From: Burkholderiales bacterium
GTDB lineage: Bacteria; Pseudomonadota; Gammaproteobacteria; Burkholderiales; Burkholderiaceae_E
Assembly (NCBI GenBank): GCA_027487815.1
Contig: JAIYCW010000072.1
Span: forward strand, 124,001-188,000
Direction of reading: 5' to 3'
Length of the DNA stretch: 64,000 nt
Shown here: piece by piece, positions 45,713 through 55,687 of the stretch
How the letters are laid out: each line of letters opens with the position of its first letter
Numbering within the stretch: the first letter of the stretch is position 1
The notes under the pieces: generated by a model
What the model saw: the letters and a program-made list of their open reading frames with translations, nothing else
Database searches by the model: none
Told to the model about the DNA's origin: nothing
Translations under genes and position numbers: made by a program

Positions 45713-47005
45713 ATGGTGCCTCACCTCGTCACCGCACTGAGCGGGCCGCTGCTTGACCTCGAACGTCGCTTGATCGATGCCACTGCGCAAATCGAGCGAT
45801 GGTTTCGCCTCGAATGGCAAGAGCACACTCCGCCTTTTTATAGCTCGGTGGATGTCCGCAATGCCGGGTTCAAGATGGCTCCGGTCGATACCAATTTGTA
45901 TCCCGGCGGGTTCAACAACCTCTCCCAAGAGATGTTGCCGCTCGCAGTGCAGGCCGCAATGGCTTCGATTGAACGTTATTGCCCGGATGCGCGCAATCTC
46001 ATCCTGATTCCCGAGAATCACACCCGCAATACCTATTACCTGCAGAATGTCGCGCGGCTTTCGGTGATCCTGCGCCAAACTGGCCTGAATGTGCGCCTGG
46101 GCTCGCTCAATCCTGAAGTCACTGGGCCCACGAAGATCGATTTGCCTGATGGGCAGAGCCTGGTCGTCGAGCCCATGCAGCGCAAAGGCCGCCGATTAAC
46201 GATTGGCGATTTTGATCCTTGCGCGATTTTGCTGAATAACGATCTCTCTTCGGGCCTGCCCGAAGTGCTGAAGGATTTGCAGGAGCAAACCCTGTTGCCG
46301 CCGCTGCATGCAGGCTGGGCGGTGCGCCGTAAAACCACCCACTTCGCGGCTTATAACGATGTGGTCAAGAAGTTTGCCAAGCTGCTCGATATCGATCCCT
46401 GGCTGCTGAATCCCTATTTCGCGCGCTGCGGTGAGATCAATTTTCAGGAGCGATCGGGCGAGGATTGCTTATCAAGCAACGTGGATCTCCTGCTTAAGCA
46501 AATTCGCGCGAAGTATCGTGAATACAGTATTGATGAAACGCCTTTTGTGATTGTGAAGGCCGATGCGGGCACCTATGGCATGGGCATCATGTCGGTTAAG
46601 GATGCCTCGGAGGTCACCAATCTGAATCGCAAGCAGCGCAACAAGATGTCGGTGGTCAAGGAGGGCCTTGAGGTCTCCGAGGTGATCATTCAGGAAGGTG
46701 TACCCACGATTGAGACGGTTGAAGACTCCACCGCCGAACCCGTGGTCTACATGATTGACCGGTTTGTTGTTGGTGGCTTTTATCGGTTGAATAAAGAGCG
46801 TGGGCGTGATGAGAATCTCAACTCCCCCGGCGCTACCTTCCGGCCCCTGCCTTTTGCCACGTCATGCACGATGCCTGATTGTGATCAGGCCCCAGAAGCT
46901 GCAGCCAATCGTTTTTATTCTTATGGCGTAGTCGGCCGCCTGGCAGCACTCGCCGCATCGCTCGAATTGGAGCGCACCGATCCTGACCAGTCCCTTTATG
47001 GATAA
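45713..47005 (+). CDS. gshA: Glutamate-cysteine ligase (Acidithiobacillus/betaproteobacterial type)
   Basis: The 430-residue protein belongs to the gshA type described from acidithiobacilli and common in Burkholderiales, unrelated in length to E. coli GshA. Visible blocks are FKMAPVDTNLYPGGFNNL, LILIPENHTRNTYYLQNV, IVKADAGTYGMGIMSVKD and YMIDRFVVGGFYRLNKERG. It makes gamma-glutamylcysteine, the first step of glutathione synthesis. gshB follows after 3 nt. Confidence 0.93.
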   Translation: MVPHLVTALSGPLLDLERRLIDATAQIERWFRLEWQEHTPPFYSSVDVRNAGFKMAPVDTNLYPGGFNNLSQEMLPLAVQAAMASIERYCPDARNLILIPENHTRNTYYLQNVARLSVILRQTGLNVRLGSLNPEVTGPTKIDLPDGQSLVVEPMQRKGRRLTIGDFDPCAILLNNDLSSGLPEVLKDLQEQTLLPPLHAGWAVRRKTTHFAAYNDVVKKFAKLLDIDPWLLNPYFARCGEINFQERSGEDCLSSNVDLLLKQIRAKYREYSIDETPFVIVKADAGTYGMGIMSVKDASEVTNLNRKQRNKMSVVKEGLEVSEVIIQEGVPTIETVEDSTAEPVVYMIDRFVVGGFYRLNKERGRDENLNSPGATFRPLPFATSCTMPDCDQAPEAAANRFYSYGVVGRLAALAASLELERTDPDQSLYG

Positions 47006-47008
47006 GCG

Positions 47009-47962
47009 ATGAGCCCGGCCCTCTTGTTCGTGGCAGATCCACTGAGCAGTTTCAAGATCTATAAAGACACCACCTTTGCGATGATGCGCGAGGCGCAATC
47101 CCGTGGCCTGCAGGTATGGGCTTGCGAGCCTCATGATCTGCAAATTTTGCAGGGCAAGGTTTCGGTGCAGGCCAAGTGCATTAACCTCACCGGGCAGGCT
47201 TCCGAGTGGTTTGCGATTGAAGTGCAGGAAGCTGTGGAGATAACGCGGTTTGCGGCCATCATCATGCGCAAGGATCCCCCTTTCGATATGGAGTATCTCT
47301 ACAGCACATTTGTGCTGGAGCGCGCGCAGCAACAAGGCGTGATGGTGCTCAACGATCCGGCGGCCCTGCGCAATCACAATGAAAAGCTCGCAATCACTGA
47401 GTTTCCGCAGCTCACCTCACCGACGTTGGTGACCCGATCCCCGGAAGCGCTGCGAGCCTTTGTACATGAACATGAACATGCGATCTTCAAGCTGCTTGAT
47501 GGCATGGGCGGAGCTTCGATTTTTCGCGCTGATGTGAATGATCCCAATCTTTCGGTGATCATTGAAACCATGAATCAGTTTGGGGCTCGCTCGGTGATGG
47601 CGCAGCGCTATCTGCCTGCGATCAGTCTGGGCGATAAACGCATTCTTCTCATTGACGGCCAGGTGGTGCCCTATTGTTTGGCGCGTATTCCGAAGGCGGG
47701 CGAGGCGCGCGGCAATCTAGCGGCCGGTGGTACCGGGGTGGTTCAGCCCCTGAGCCCCAGAGATCGGGAGATCGCTGGCACGCTGGCTCCCATCCTCGCT
47801 GCACGAGGTTTGTTTTTGGTGGGGCTCGATGTGATTGGCGACAGTCTCACAGAAATCAACGTGACCTCACCCACCTGCTTCCAGGAAATCACCCAGGGCA
47901 GCGATTGTGATGTCGCGGCGATGTTTGTTGATGCCTTGATGAAACGGCTGCAGCGAGCATGA
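47009..47962 (+). CDS. gshB: Glutathione synthetase
   Basis: The 317-residue ATP-grasp enzyme has MRKDPPFDMEYLYSTFVLE, the glycine-rich LLDGMGGASIFR and the C-terminal EINVTSPTCFQEI. It joins gamma-glutamylcysteine and glycine. It follows gshA after 3 nt and overlaps the PTS-IIA gene by 4 nt, as is usual in Burkholderiales. Confidence 0.96.
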   Translation: MSPALLFVADPLSSFKIYKDTTFAMMREAQSRGLQVWACEPHDLQILQGKVSVQAKCINLTGQASEWFAIEVQEAVEITRFAAIIMRKDPPFDMEYLYSTFVLERAQQQGVMVLNDPAALRNHNEKLAITEFPQLTSPTLVTRSPEALRAFVHEHEHAIFKLLDGMGGASIFRADVNDPNLSVIIETMNQFGARSVMAQRYLPAISLGDKRILLIDGQVVPYCLARIPKAGEARGNLAAGGTGVVQPLSPRDREIAGTLAPILAARGLFLVGLDVIGDSLTEINVTSPTCFQEITQGSDCDVAAMFVDALMKRLQRA

Positions 47963-48375
47963 TCGGCGTGTTGGTGATTTCGCATGAACCGCTTGGCACA
48001 GCCCTTTTGGGATGCACGCGCCATATCTTCGGGCGTTTGCCGCCGCAATTGGCCGCGCTTGATGTGATCCCGGATGAAGACCCTGCAGAAGCCACTCGTG
48101 CTTCCCGCGAATTGCTTTCGCGCATCAACGATGGCAGCGGCGTGCTGGTATTCACCGATGTATTTGGTGCAACACCCTCACGCATTGCGAGCGCGCTTGC
48201 CGAGCCCAATCGGGTTGCGGTGATCGCTGGTGTGAATTTGCCTGTGCTTGTCAAAGCGCTGTCCAATCGCCGCTTGCCTCTGGAAGAAGCCAAGCAGTTG
48301 GTGATGGAGGCTGGGCGCAGCGCGATTTTCGAAGTTCTTACCCCGGTGGCACAGGCCACAGAATCTGGATCATGA
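47959..48375 (+). CDS. PTS mannose-family IIA component, regulatory type
   Basis: The 138-residue EIIA-Man-like protein has the likely phosphorylated His9 (VISHEPLGTALL) and the domain signature LVFTDVFGATPSRIAS. No IIB, IIC or IID genes are nearby. With HPr and EI it forms a regulatory phosphorelay, not a sugar uptake system. Overlaps on both sides (ATGA) tie it to gshB and ptsH. Confidence 0.93.
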   Translation: MIGVLVISHEPLGTALLGCTRHIFGRLPPQLAALDVIPDEDPAEATRASRELLSRINDGSGVLVFTDVFGATPSRIASALAEPNRVAVIAGVNLPVLVKALSNRRLPLEEAKQLVMEAGRSAIFEVLTPVAQATESGS

Positions 48376-48638
48376 CGACGCTTGATGTGCAAATTGTTAA
48401 TCGGCTGGGACTGCATGCGCGGCCCTCGGCTAAGCTCACCCAGCTCGCCTCAAAGTTTGCGAGTGAAGTCTGGTTGACCAAGAATGGACGCCGTGTGAAT
48501 GGCAAAAGCATCATGGGCGTGATGATGCTGGCGGCTGCAAAAGGCTCAACCCTCACGATCGAAACCAAAGGCGCCGATGATGAGCAAGCGGCTCAGGCCA
48601 TTGCTTCCCTGATCGCCTCCGGGTTCGAGGAAGAGTGA
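48372..48638 (+). CDS. ptsH: Phosphocarrier protein HPr
   Basis: The 88-residue protein has the phosphohistidine His15 in NRLGLHARPSAKLTQLA and Ser46 in the regulatory site GKSIMGVMML. It accepts phosphate from EI and passes it to IIA proteins. Ser46 is the HPr-kinase site, so control by HprK is possible if that gene exists elsewhere. Confidence 0.96.
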   Translation: MTTLDVQIVNRLGLHARPSAKLTQLASKFASEVWLTKNGRRVNGKSIMGVMMLAAAKGSTLTIETKGADDEQAAQAIASLIASGFEEE

Positions 48639-50380
48639 TGTTTGCCTTGCACGGCACAGCGCTGGGTGGCGGTATCGTCATTGGGCGCGCGCGCGTGCTG
48701 GAGGCGCAAGGCCTGGATGCCAAGCGCTATCGGATCGAGATTCCCGAAATTGATGCCGAGCTCAAGCGCCTGGATATGGCCTTGTTTCAGGTCCGTGAGT
48801 CGTTTGAGAAACTGCGCACTCAGTTGCCTGTCGATATGCCGAGCGAGGCCAATGCCATGCTTGAGGTGCATGGCATGATCCTCGATGATCCGATGATGAT
48901 TGAGGGCGCCAAGCGTTTGATTGCTGATGAGCGCTGGAATGCGGAATGGGCGTTTGCCGATCAAGCGGAGCAACTGGCCGCGCAATTTGATGCCCTGGAT
49001 GATGAATACATGCGCGAGCGTTCGCGCGATATTCGTCAAGTGGCCGGCCGGGTATTGAAGAGCCTGAAGCTTCAATTGTCGGCCCCGGGTAATGATCCGC
49101 AACTCGCACTGGATAATGATCTTGGCGATGCGGCCATCGTGGTAGCTCCGGATATCTCGCCCGCCGATATGCTTAACCTAAAGAGTGCTTTGGGCTTTGT
49201 GATCGACCTTGGTGGCACCACCTCACACACCGCGATTCTTGCGCGCAGTATGGGTGTGCCCTCTATCGTGGGACTGGGCAAGGCCTCAGACCTGATTGAT
49301 GATGATGACTGGCTGATTCTCGATGGTGATGCCGGCATTGTGCTCGTGGCGCCAGACGAAGCTGTGCTTGGGCAATACCGTGAGCGCCAGCAAGAGCAGC
49401 AGCTTGAGCAGCAAAAGCTGCGTCGCCTGATTCACATCCCATCGCGAACTCTTGATGGCATTGATGTGAAGCTGATGGCCAATATCGAATTGCCCAGCGA
49501 AGCCGCGCAGGCGCGTGAGGCGGGTGCTCAAGGTATTGGCTTGTTTCGCTCCGAGTTTTTGTTTCTCAATCGCACCGATCTGCCCGGTGAAGAAGAGCAG
49601 TTCGAGGCCTATCGCGAAGCGCTTCAGGGAATGCACGGCTTCGAAGTCACGATCCGCACGCTGGATGTCGGGGCGGATAAAACTTTGCCGGATGCAGCAA
49701 CGCATGTTGCCCCCAACCCAGCACTTGGTCAGCGGGCGATTCGGTTTTGCCTGGCCCAGCCCGAAATGTTTCTTGAGCAGCTGCGCGCGCTGTTACGGGC
49801 TTCGCCCTATGGTTCTTTGCGTATCCTGATTCCGATGCTCGCGCATCAGCATGAGATTGATCAAACCCTGAAAATGGTTGAGCGTGCCAAAGAGCAGTTA
49901 CGCGAGCGCGGGGAAAAATTTGTGGAAGATGTGCCGATAGGCGGCATGGTTGAAGTGCCTGCAGCAGCGTTAAGCATTGGCCTATTCGCGCGCCGCTTGG
50001 ATTTCCTTTCGATTGGCACCAACGATCTGGTGCAATACACCCTGGCGATTGATCGTGGTGATGCTCAGGTGGCACATCTTTATGACCCGTTTCATCCGGC
50101 CGTGCTGGAGTTGGTGGCGATGACGATTCGCGGCGGGCAAAAGCAGGGTAAGTCAGTGTCGGTGTGTGGTGAGATGGCGGGTGATCCTGCCGCGACTCGC
50201 TTGCTCCTCGGCATGGGCCTGACCGAGTTTTCAATGCATCCGGTGAGCTTGCTTAAGGTGAAGCGAGAGATCCTGTTGTCTGACGTGTCATTGCTGAGTG
50301 CTCGGGTGCAGCGTTTGCTGGGCAGCGATGATCCGATCAAGGTCGAGTCGGCTTTGCGTCGCTTGAGGGAGTCGGCTTGA
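48638..50380 (+). CDS. ptsI: PEP-protein phosphotransferase (PTS Enzyme I)
   Basis: The protein has 580 residues from the ATG at 48638, which shares an A with the ptsH stop; a GTG at 48635 is an alternative. The active histidine lies in [25 protein letters not shown]-binding blocks are [43 protein letters not shown] and the cysteine-bearing VCGEMAGDP. It starts the phosphorelay from PEP. Its stop overlaps the metX TTG start. Confidence 0.97.
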   Translation: MFALHGTALGGGIVIGRARVLEAQGLDAKRYRIEIPEIDAELKRLDMALFQVRESFEKLRTQLPVDMPSEANAMLEVHGMILDDPMMIEGAKRLIADERWNAEWAFADQAEQLAAQFDALDDEYMRERSRDIRQVAGRVLKSLKLQLSAPGNDPQLALDNDLGDAAIVVAPDISPADMLNLKSALGFVIDLGGTTSHTAILARSMGVPSIVGLGKASDLIDDDDWLILDGDAGIVLVAPDEAVLGQYRERQQEQQLEQQKLRRLIHIPSRTLDGIDVKLMANIELPSEAAQAREAGAQGIGLFRSEFLFLNRTDLPGEEEQFEAYREALQGMHGFEVTIRTLDVGADKTLPDAATHVAPNPALGQRAIRFCLAQPEMFLEQLRALLRASPYGSLRILIPMLAHQHEIDQTLKMVERAKEQLRERGEKFVEDVPIGGMVEVPAAALSIGLFARRLDFLSIGTNDLVQYTLAIDRGDAQVAHLYDPFHPAVLELVAMTIRGGQKQGKSVSVCGEMAGDPAATRLLLGMGLTEFSMHPVSLLKVKREILLSDVSLLSARVQRLLGSDDPIKVESALRRLRESA

Positions 50381-51570
50381 GCCTCGGTAATCATGCTCAG
50401 CCCGCGCAGGCGGCAGGTTCGGTGGGCGTGGTGAGTGCCAGTAAGGCACATTTTGTGGAACCCCTGGCCCTGAGCAGCGGCGTGAGCATCGCCAACTACG
50501 ATCTGGTCTATGAAACTTATGGGCAGCTGAACGCGCAGCACACCAACGCGGTGTTGATCTGCCATGCGCTGAATGCCTCGCATCATGTTGCGGGTATTGC
50601 TGCTGATGATCCGAAGAGCATTGGCTGGTGGGACAACATGATCGGCCCGGGCAAGCCCGTCGATACCAACCGATTTTTTGTGATTGGGGTCAATAATCTC
50701 GGGAGTTGCTTTGGCTCCACTGGCCCGATGTTTGCCAACCCAAGCACAGGTAAACCTTACGGCCCGGATTTCCCGGTGGTCACGGTGGAAGATTGGGTGC
50801 ATGCGCAAGCGCGCTTGGCTGATCACCTCGGCATCAAGCGGTTTGCTGCAGTGATGGGAGGCAGCTTGGGTGGCATGCAGGCACAGGCCTGGAGCACGCT
50901 TTATCCCGAGCGATTGGGCCATGCGGTGGTGATCGCTTCCACACCAAAGCTATCTGCGCAAAACATTGCCTTCAATGAAGTCGCGCGGCGCGCCATCATT
51001 ACTGACCCCGAGTTTCATGGCGGCCGGTTTTACGACTTTGGGGTGGTGCCCAAGCGCGGGCTTGAAGTGGCGCGCATGATTGGCCATATCACCTATCTAT
51101 CGGATGATGTGATGGCCGAGCGATTTGGCCGGGCGCTGAAGCGCTCGCATGCCGAGCAAAGTGGTGCTGCAGATGATTTCAAATTCACCTTCGATGTGGA
51201 GTTTGAAATCGAGTCTTATTTGCGCTATCAGGGTGAAAAGTTCTCGCGCTACTTTGATGCCAATACCTATTTGCTGATCACCCGAGCGCTGGATTACTTC
51301 GATCCAGCCGCCGCCTTCGAAGGCGATCTGGTGAAAGCTTTAGCTCCAGCGCAATGCAAGTTTTTTGTTGCCTCGTTTACCACTGATTGGCGCTTTAGCC
51401 CACAACGCAGCCGCGAAATTGTGCAGGCCCTGCTCACCAATCGGCGTGATGTGACGTATGCGGAAATCAATGCACCGCATGGGCATGATGCATTCCTGCT
51501 CGACGATCCCCAATACATGCGCTTGGTGCGGTCTTACTTTGAGCGCATTGCCGCCGAGGTGAGCCGATGA
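50377..51570 (+). CDS. metX: Homoserine O-acetyltransferase
   Basis: The 397-residue alpha/beta hydrolase starts at TTG overlapping ptsI in a TTGA. The nucleophile elbow is [15 protein letters not shown], the acid is in FTTDWRFSP and the catalytic His is in [12 protein letters not shown]. Early motifs [12 protein letters not shown] and [16 protein letters not shown] fit MetX, which acylates homoserine in methionine synthesis. Whether it uses acetyl- or succinyl-CoA cannot be told by eye. It is paired with metW. Confidence 0.94.
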   Translation: MSLGNHAQPAQAAGSVGVVSASKAHFVEPLALSSGVSIANYDLVYETYGQLNAQHTNAVLICHALNASHHVAGIAADDPKSIGWWDNMIGPGKPVDTNRFFVIGVNNLGSCFGSTGPMFANPSTGKPYGPDFPVVTVEDWVHAQARLADHLGIKRFAAVMGGSLGGMQAQAWSTLYPERLGHAVVIASTPKLSAQNIAFNEVARRAIITDPEFHGGRFYDFGVVPKRGLEVARMIGHITYLSDDVMAERFGRALKRSHAEQSGAADDFKFTFDVEFEIESYLRYQGEKFSRYFDANTYLLITRALDYFDPAAAFEGDLVKALAPAQCKFFVASFTTDWRFSPQRSREIVQALLTNRRDVTYAEINAPHGHDAFLLDDPQYMRLVRSYFERIAAEVSR

Positions 51571-52157
51571 TTCCCTTGCGTGCCGACCTGGCCTTAATCT
51601 CCAGCTGGATCGCGCCAGCTTCACGGGTGCTGGATCTTGGCTGCGGTGATGGCACCCTGCTCGCCCATCTGCAGGCCGACAAGCAGTGCACCGGCTACGG
51701 CGTGGAGATTGATGATGATGCGGTGGCGGCCTGCACTGCAAGCGGCGTCAATGTGATTCAGCAGAATATTGAAGCGGGCTTGGGCATGTTTGTGGGCGCG
51801 CAGTTCGATACTGTGGTGTTATCGATGGCGATTCAGGCCACCAAGCGCACCGAGCAGGTGTTGCGGGAAATGGGTGATGTGGCTCGCGAAGGGGTGGTGT
51901 CGTTTCCCAACTTCGGGCGCTGGGATCATGCCTGGGCGATTCTGAAAGGGCGCATGCCTGTGTCCAAAGAGATGCCCTATCAGTGGTACGACACGCCCAA
52001 CCTGCATCTGGCCACCATGCTTGATTTCGAAGATTTGCTCAAGCAGCTCAATCTCGAAATTCTGCAAACCGCCTGCTTGCGAAACGGCCAGCCGGTGAAC
52101 TGGATGGCGAGTCGCCGCGCCACCCAGGTGGTATATCGATTCCGCAAACGCGCTTGA
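51567..52157 (+). CDS. metW: Methionine biosynthesis protein MetW
   Basis: The 196-residue protein has a SAM-methyltransferase-like fold ([35 protein letters not shown]) and the MetW signature [22 protein letters not shown]. It overlaps metX by 4 nt. MetW is known to help MetX activity in several proteobacteria and has no proven methyltransferase activity. Confidence 0.95.
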   Translation: MIPLRADLALISSWIAPASRVLDLGCGDGTLLAHLQADKQCTGYGVEIDDDAVAACTASGVNVIQQNIEAGLGMFVGAQFDTVVLSMAIQATKRTEQVLREMGDVAREGVVSFPNFGRWDHAWAILKGRMPVSKEMPYQWYDTPNLHLATMLDFEDLLKQLNLEILQTACLRNGQPVNWMASRRATQVVYRFRKRA

Positions 52158-52184
52158 TCAGCGTTTGATGCTTGAGCTTCAAGC
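52146..52184. terminator. Hairpins between convergent metW and the flavoprotein gene
   Basis: AAACGC / GCGTTT (52146-52166) and GCTTGA / TCAAGC (52170-52184) are two short inverted repeats around the 21-bp gap. No T-run follows either, so terminator function is weakly supported. Confidence 0.35.
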
Positions 52185-53588
52185 CACCGTATCAAGTTGA
52201 CTGATCAGCTGCTGCAGCTTGAACATTGCGGGCATGGCGCTATCTCGCATGCGTTTCAGAATCGCACGTTTCTCGGTATCTTCCGGACTGACCTGCGATA
52301 CCAGTCGGCTAAAGCCATCGAGCCGATTGTTGATGAGCCAATCGCGAAGCCCGGGTTGGCCCGACCAGTTCATTTGATTGATCATCATCGCCGCCTGCAT
52401 CCTCAGCCAGTCAGTATCGTGATTGGGCAGGGGCACGACACCACAGAGTTTGTTCTTCTGAGCTTCATCATCCACCGTAGCTTCGATGTGCGCAATAAAC
52501 GCGGCACTAAATACCGGCTGGTAGGGACGCACGGTTTGTGGGGTGATGCGATCGCCAGCGAATACAGGAATCATGGCAAGGTTGGTGATAGCGCTAGCCG
52601 AGCAATCGACAAACAAGGTGTTGGTATCCACGGCTAGCGTGCCTCGATCGAGCTTGACCTCATCCAGGCCGATATGAGTCACCCGACCCAAGCGCACGAT
52701 GTGCTGGATGCGGCGTAGTTGCTCAAGTTCCATCTGGCTGATGGTGGCGCCATGGAACATGCTCGGGCGAATGTTTGGGTCGATTCTGAGGAGGACTCCC
52801 GAAGACTCCAGCCGATCAAACAAATTTTCGATGGATTCTGCTTGAGCGATGGATTCCATCAGGGCGGCCTGGGCACCCAAGGAGTATTCAAAGAACTCCA
52901 TGGTGGGTTGGGTGTTGCGACGATCCAATAACCAGGCATCACGCGATACGATCCAGGTGATTTTTGCGGGGTCAACATGGTGTTCCAGAAGCCACAAGCA
53001 GGCATCAATCCCGGTCTTGCCTCCACCCACAATCACATATTGCGCGGGTTGTTTCTTGATCAAAGGCAAGTGATTCAGGGGCATGAAGTTCACCCCGGGT
53101 GCGATAGAAAAGCTCGGGGTGTGCGTGGCTGGCACCGAGGTGTTGAGGTAGGTGCAATTCACTTCCTTGCGGCTCACCTCCACCGAATAGCGCTGCCCGC
53201 TGGTGATCGATTCAAATTGATGCTCGCCCAGGTAGTTACACATCGGAAAGTACTGCACACGCCCGCTGGGTAAAAACCGCTCCTGCATCACCTGATCAAA
53301 ATAGCTCGACACTTGTGCACCACTGGCCAGATGGCTCAAGCCTTTGTTCCAACCCACCTGATCGATATGGCCGGTATCAAGCTCGCGTGAGCTCACCCCA
53401 TAAAACGCCGAGGGTTGATGCAGCGTGACGAATGGATACGCGACATTCCAGTGGCCGCCGGGCTTGTGATAACGATCCACTATGGTGATTGTGGCATCGG
53501 TTTCTTCGAGCAAAGTATCGGCAAAAGCCATGCCCATCGCCCCGCTGCCGGTGATGAGGTAGTCGGTCTTGACTGCAATCGTATTCAT
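52179..53588 (-). CDS. NAD(P)/FAD-dependent oxidoreductase, flavin-monooxygenase-like
   Basis: The protein has 469 residues from the ATG at 53588 (MNTIAVKTD), preceded by AAGGAGACC; an in-frame extension to 53648 lacks a site. The first dinucleotide fold is DYLITGSGAMGMAFADTL with acidic end VDRYHKPGGHWN. A second is AQYVIVGGGKTGIDACLWLL, fitting FAD and NADPH. The HPGGHWN-like segment after the FAD fold resembles flavin monooxygenases. Substrate unknown. It is divergent from leuA. Confidence 0.8.
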   Translation of the reverse strand: MNTIAVKTDYLITGSGAMGMAFADTLLEETDATITIVDRYHKPGGHWNVAYPFVTLHQPSAFYGVSSRELDTGHIDQVGWNKGLSHLASGAQVSSYFDQVMQERFLPSGRVQYFPMCNYLGEHQFESITSGQRYSVEVSRKEVNCTYLNTSVPATHTPSFSIAPGVNFMPLNHLPLIKKQPAQYVIVGGGKTGIDACLWLLEHHVDPAKITWIVSRDAWLLDRRNTQPTMEFFEYSLGAQAALMESIAQAESIENLFDRLESSGVLLRIDPNIRPSMFHGATISQMELEQLRRIQHIVRLGRVTHIGLDEVKLDRGTLAVDTNTLFVDCSASAITNLAMIPVFAGDRITPQTVRPYQPVFSAAFIAHIEATVDDEAQKNKLCGVVPLPNHDTDWLRMQAAMMINQMNWSGQPGLRDWLINNRLDGFSRLVSQVSPEDTEKRAILKRMRDSAMPAMFKLQQLISQLDTVA

Positions 53589-53629
53589 TAGAGGGTCTCC
53601 TTGGGGTGCAAGTATGCGGCAGGCAGGTG

Positions 53630-53660
53630 ACTTGACAAGTGGCATCACCTAAATCAAGAT
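53630..53660 (+). promoter_or_regulatory. Possible leuA promoter with overlapping palindrome
   Basis: TTGACA at 53632-53637 is a perfect -35 box, embedded in the palindrome ACTTGACAAGT (53630-53640) and flanked by AGGTGA (53625-53630) and TCACCT (53645-53650). The -10 element, CAAGAT at 53655-53660 with 17-bp spacing, is poor. It lies in the 313-bp region without a large gene, 53589-53901. Confidence 0.45.
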
Positions 53661-53666
53661 CGAGGG

Positions 53667-53774
53667 ATGAATTCGATTTTCCGCACCCTCAATAGCCAGC
53701 TGGCCCCTTCGGGCGGCTTGGGTGCGCGCGCCGCCAGCAGCTTGCTGCTTGGCCTGCTGCTACTGCGCCCCTAG
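53667..53774 (+). CDS. leuL: Leucine-rich leader peptide upstream of leuA (attenuator candidate)
   Basis: A 35-codon frame from the ATG at 53667 to TAG ends with [12 protein letters not shown], so seven of eight consecutive residues are leucine, and ten of 35 overall. It precedes the leucine-synthesis gene leuA by 127 nt, the classical set-up for ribosome-mediated attenuation. Leu codons used are mostly CTG with TTG, CTT, CTC and CTA. GAGG directly abuts the ATG, closer than normal for a ribosome site. No sequence family was searched. Confidence 0.65.
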   Translation: MNSIFRTLNSQLAPSGGLGARAASSLLLGLLLLRP

Positions 53775-53779
53775 GCGCA
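53733..53779 (+). promoter_or_regulatory. Alternative hairpins in the leuA leader
   Basis: The AGCAGC just before the Leu run can pair with the adjacent GCTGCT or with the next CTGCTGCT, so the pairings exclude each other. TGCGCC (53764-53769) and GGCGCA (53774-53779) form a stem across the leader stop codon. No strong U-tract terminator was found before 53902, so the output mechanism is unclear. Confidence 0.4.
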
Positions 53780-53901
53780 TAACTCTTTCCCCATCACCAT
53801 CGAAGCGCCAGCGGTCTGCAAATGACCGAAGGAGAGCCTCGATCAGTATTCCCCCATCATTTTTTGACCACTCTAACGATTTTCACCCAAGGAATTTTGC
53901 C

Positions 53902-55638
53902 ATGTCGATGCCCGATCCGCGTACCAAATACAAACCCTACGGCACCATCGATTTGCCTGATCGTACCTGGCCCAATCAGGTGATCAGCAAACCTCCGATC
54001 TGGTGCAGTGTGGATCTGCGGGATGGCAATCAGGCGCTGATCGAGCCGATGGATTCCGAGCGCAAGCTGCGCATGTTCCGCCATCTGGTGAAAATTGGCT
54101 ACAAGGAAATCGAGATCGGGTTTCCTGCAGCCTCACAAACCGACTTTGATTTTGTGCGCCTGTTGATCGAGAAGAATCTGATTCCTGATGATGTGACTGT
54201 GCAGGTGCTCACCCAGGCGCGTGAAGAGTTAATCGCACGCACAGTAGAGTCACTCGCTGGGGCTCGACGGGCGATTGTTCATGTCTATAACTCCACATCC
54301 ACTGCACAGCGCCGGGTCGTGTTTAACATGGACAAAGCGGGTATCAAGGATATCGCTGTGCAAGGCGCCCGCTGGGTCAAGCAATACACCGAGGCCATGT
54401 CTGCTCGTCATCCAAAAACCGAGTGGGTGTATCAATACTCGCCAGAAAGCTTTACCGGCACTGAAATCGACTATGCCAAAGAGGTATGTGATGCGGTGGG
54501 TGACGTTTGGCAGCCCACGCCAGAGCGCAAGATGATCGTAAATCTTCCTGCCACCGTTGAGCACAGCACACCGAATGTGTATGCCGACATGATCGAGTGG
54601 ATGCACCGGAATCTGAAACATCGCTCGGCGATGATTCTTTCCTTGCACCCGCACAACGATCGAGCATGTGGTGTGGCAGCGGCGGAGCTGGGTGTGATGG
54701 CCGGGGCGGATCGGGTTGAGGGATGTTTGTTTGGCAATGGCGAGCGCACTGGCAATGTGTGTTTGGTGACTCTGGCGTTAAATCTTTACTCCCAGGGCGT
54801 GGACCCTGGCGTTGACTTCTCCGATATCAATGAATCGATTCGGGTGGCCGAGCATTGCAATCAATTGCCTGTGCATCCACGCCATCCCTATGGCGGAGAG
54901 TTGGTATTCACAGCCTTCTCGGGCTCACATCAGGATGCGATCAAGAAGGGCTTGAGTGCTCGCAAGGAAGGTGAGTTTTGGGATGTGCCGTATCTGCCGG
55001 TGGACCCTTCCGATCTTGGGCGCACCTATGACGCGGTGATCCGGGTCAATAGCCAATCGGGTAAGGGCGGGATTGCTTATCTGCTTGAACGTGACTATGG
55101 CATTCAGATGCCGCGCTTGTTGCAGGTGGAGTTCAGCAAGGAAGTGCAGAAGGTGACGGATGCGACCGGCAAGGAGCTGAGCTCGGCGCAGATCAAGGAA
55201 GTGTTTGATAGCACCTATGTGGATAGTGCGCAGCCGCTCGCCTATGTGGATCATGGCCTGATGCACCAGCGTGGGCGGTCCGAGGTCGAGTCGATTGAAG
55301 CGGGCCTTCTCTTCGAAGGCGCACCGGTGACCGTGACTGGGGAGGGGAATGGGCCAGTGGATGCCTTGATGCGTGCTATCCAGCAGCAATTCGGTGTGTC
55401 TGCCAATGTGATGAGCTACACCGAGCACGCTTTGTCGATTGGTGAAGACAGCAAAGCGGCCGCCTATGTGCAGATGCGCTTTGGCTGGGATCAAAGTGCC
55501 TTTGGAGTGGGGATCGATTCCAATATCGTCACAGCTGCGCTCAAGGCGATCATTTCGGCCCTGAATCGGGGGGCGCAGCAAGGCTTCGTGAGTTTTGGGG
55601 ATCAAGCGCCTGCTTTGAAGGCAAGCCGCGTCGCTTAG
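53902..55638 (+). CDS. leuA: 2-isopropylmalate synthase (LeuA type 2)
   Basis: The protein has 578 residues from the ATG at 53902; the frame extends upstream, but family members start at [12 protein letters not shown]. The catalytic domain has [16 protein letters not shown] (metal and acetyl-CoA site), [19 protein letters not shown] and [15 protein letters not shown]. The C-terminal regulatory domain for leucine feedback includes EALAFEG-like [16 protein letters not shown]. It condenses acetyl-CoA and 2-oxoisovalerate, the first step to leucine. Confidence 0.96.
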   Translation: MSMPDPRTKYKPYGTIDLPDRTWPNQVISKPPIWCSVDLRDGNQALIEPMDSERKLRMFRHLVKIGYKEIEIGFPAASQTDFDFVRLLIEKNLIPDDVTVQVLTQAREELIARTVESLAGARRAIVHVYNSTSTAQRRVVFNMDKAGIKDIAVQGARWVKQYTEAMSARHPKTEWVYQYSPESFTGTEIDYAKEVCDAVGDVWQPTPERKMIVNLPATVEHSTPNVYADMIEWMHRNLKHRSAMILSLHPHNDRACGVAAAELGVMAGADRVEGCLFGNGERTGNVCLVTLALNLYSQGVDPGVDFSDINESIRVAEHCNQLPVHPRHPYGGELVFTAFSGSHQDAIKKGLSARKEGEFWDVPYLPVDPSDLGRTYDAVIRVNSQSGKGGIAYLLERDYGIQMPRLLQVEFSKEVQKVTDATGKELSSAQIKEVFDSTYVDSAQPLAYVDHGLMHQRGRSEVESIEAGLLFEGAPVTVTGEGNGPVDALMRAIQQQFGVSANVMSYTEHALSIGEDSKAAAYVQMRFGWDQSAFGVGIDSNIVTAALKAIISALNRGAQQGFVSFGDQAPALKASRVA

Positions 55639-55687
55639 CTGGATCGGGTAGACGCATCCAAAAGCCCAGGGTTTGCGTAAAGGAGGG

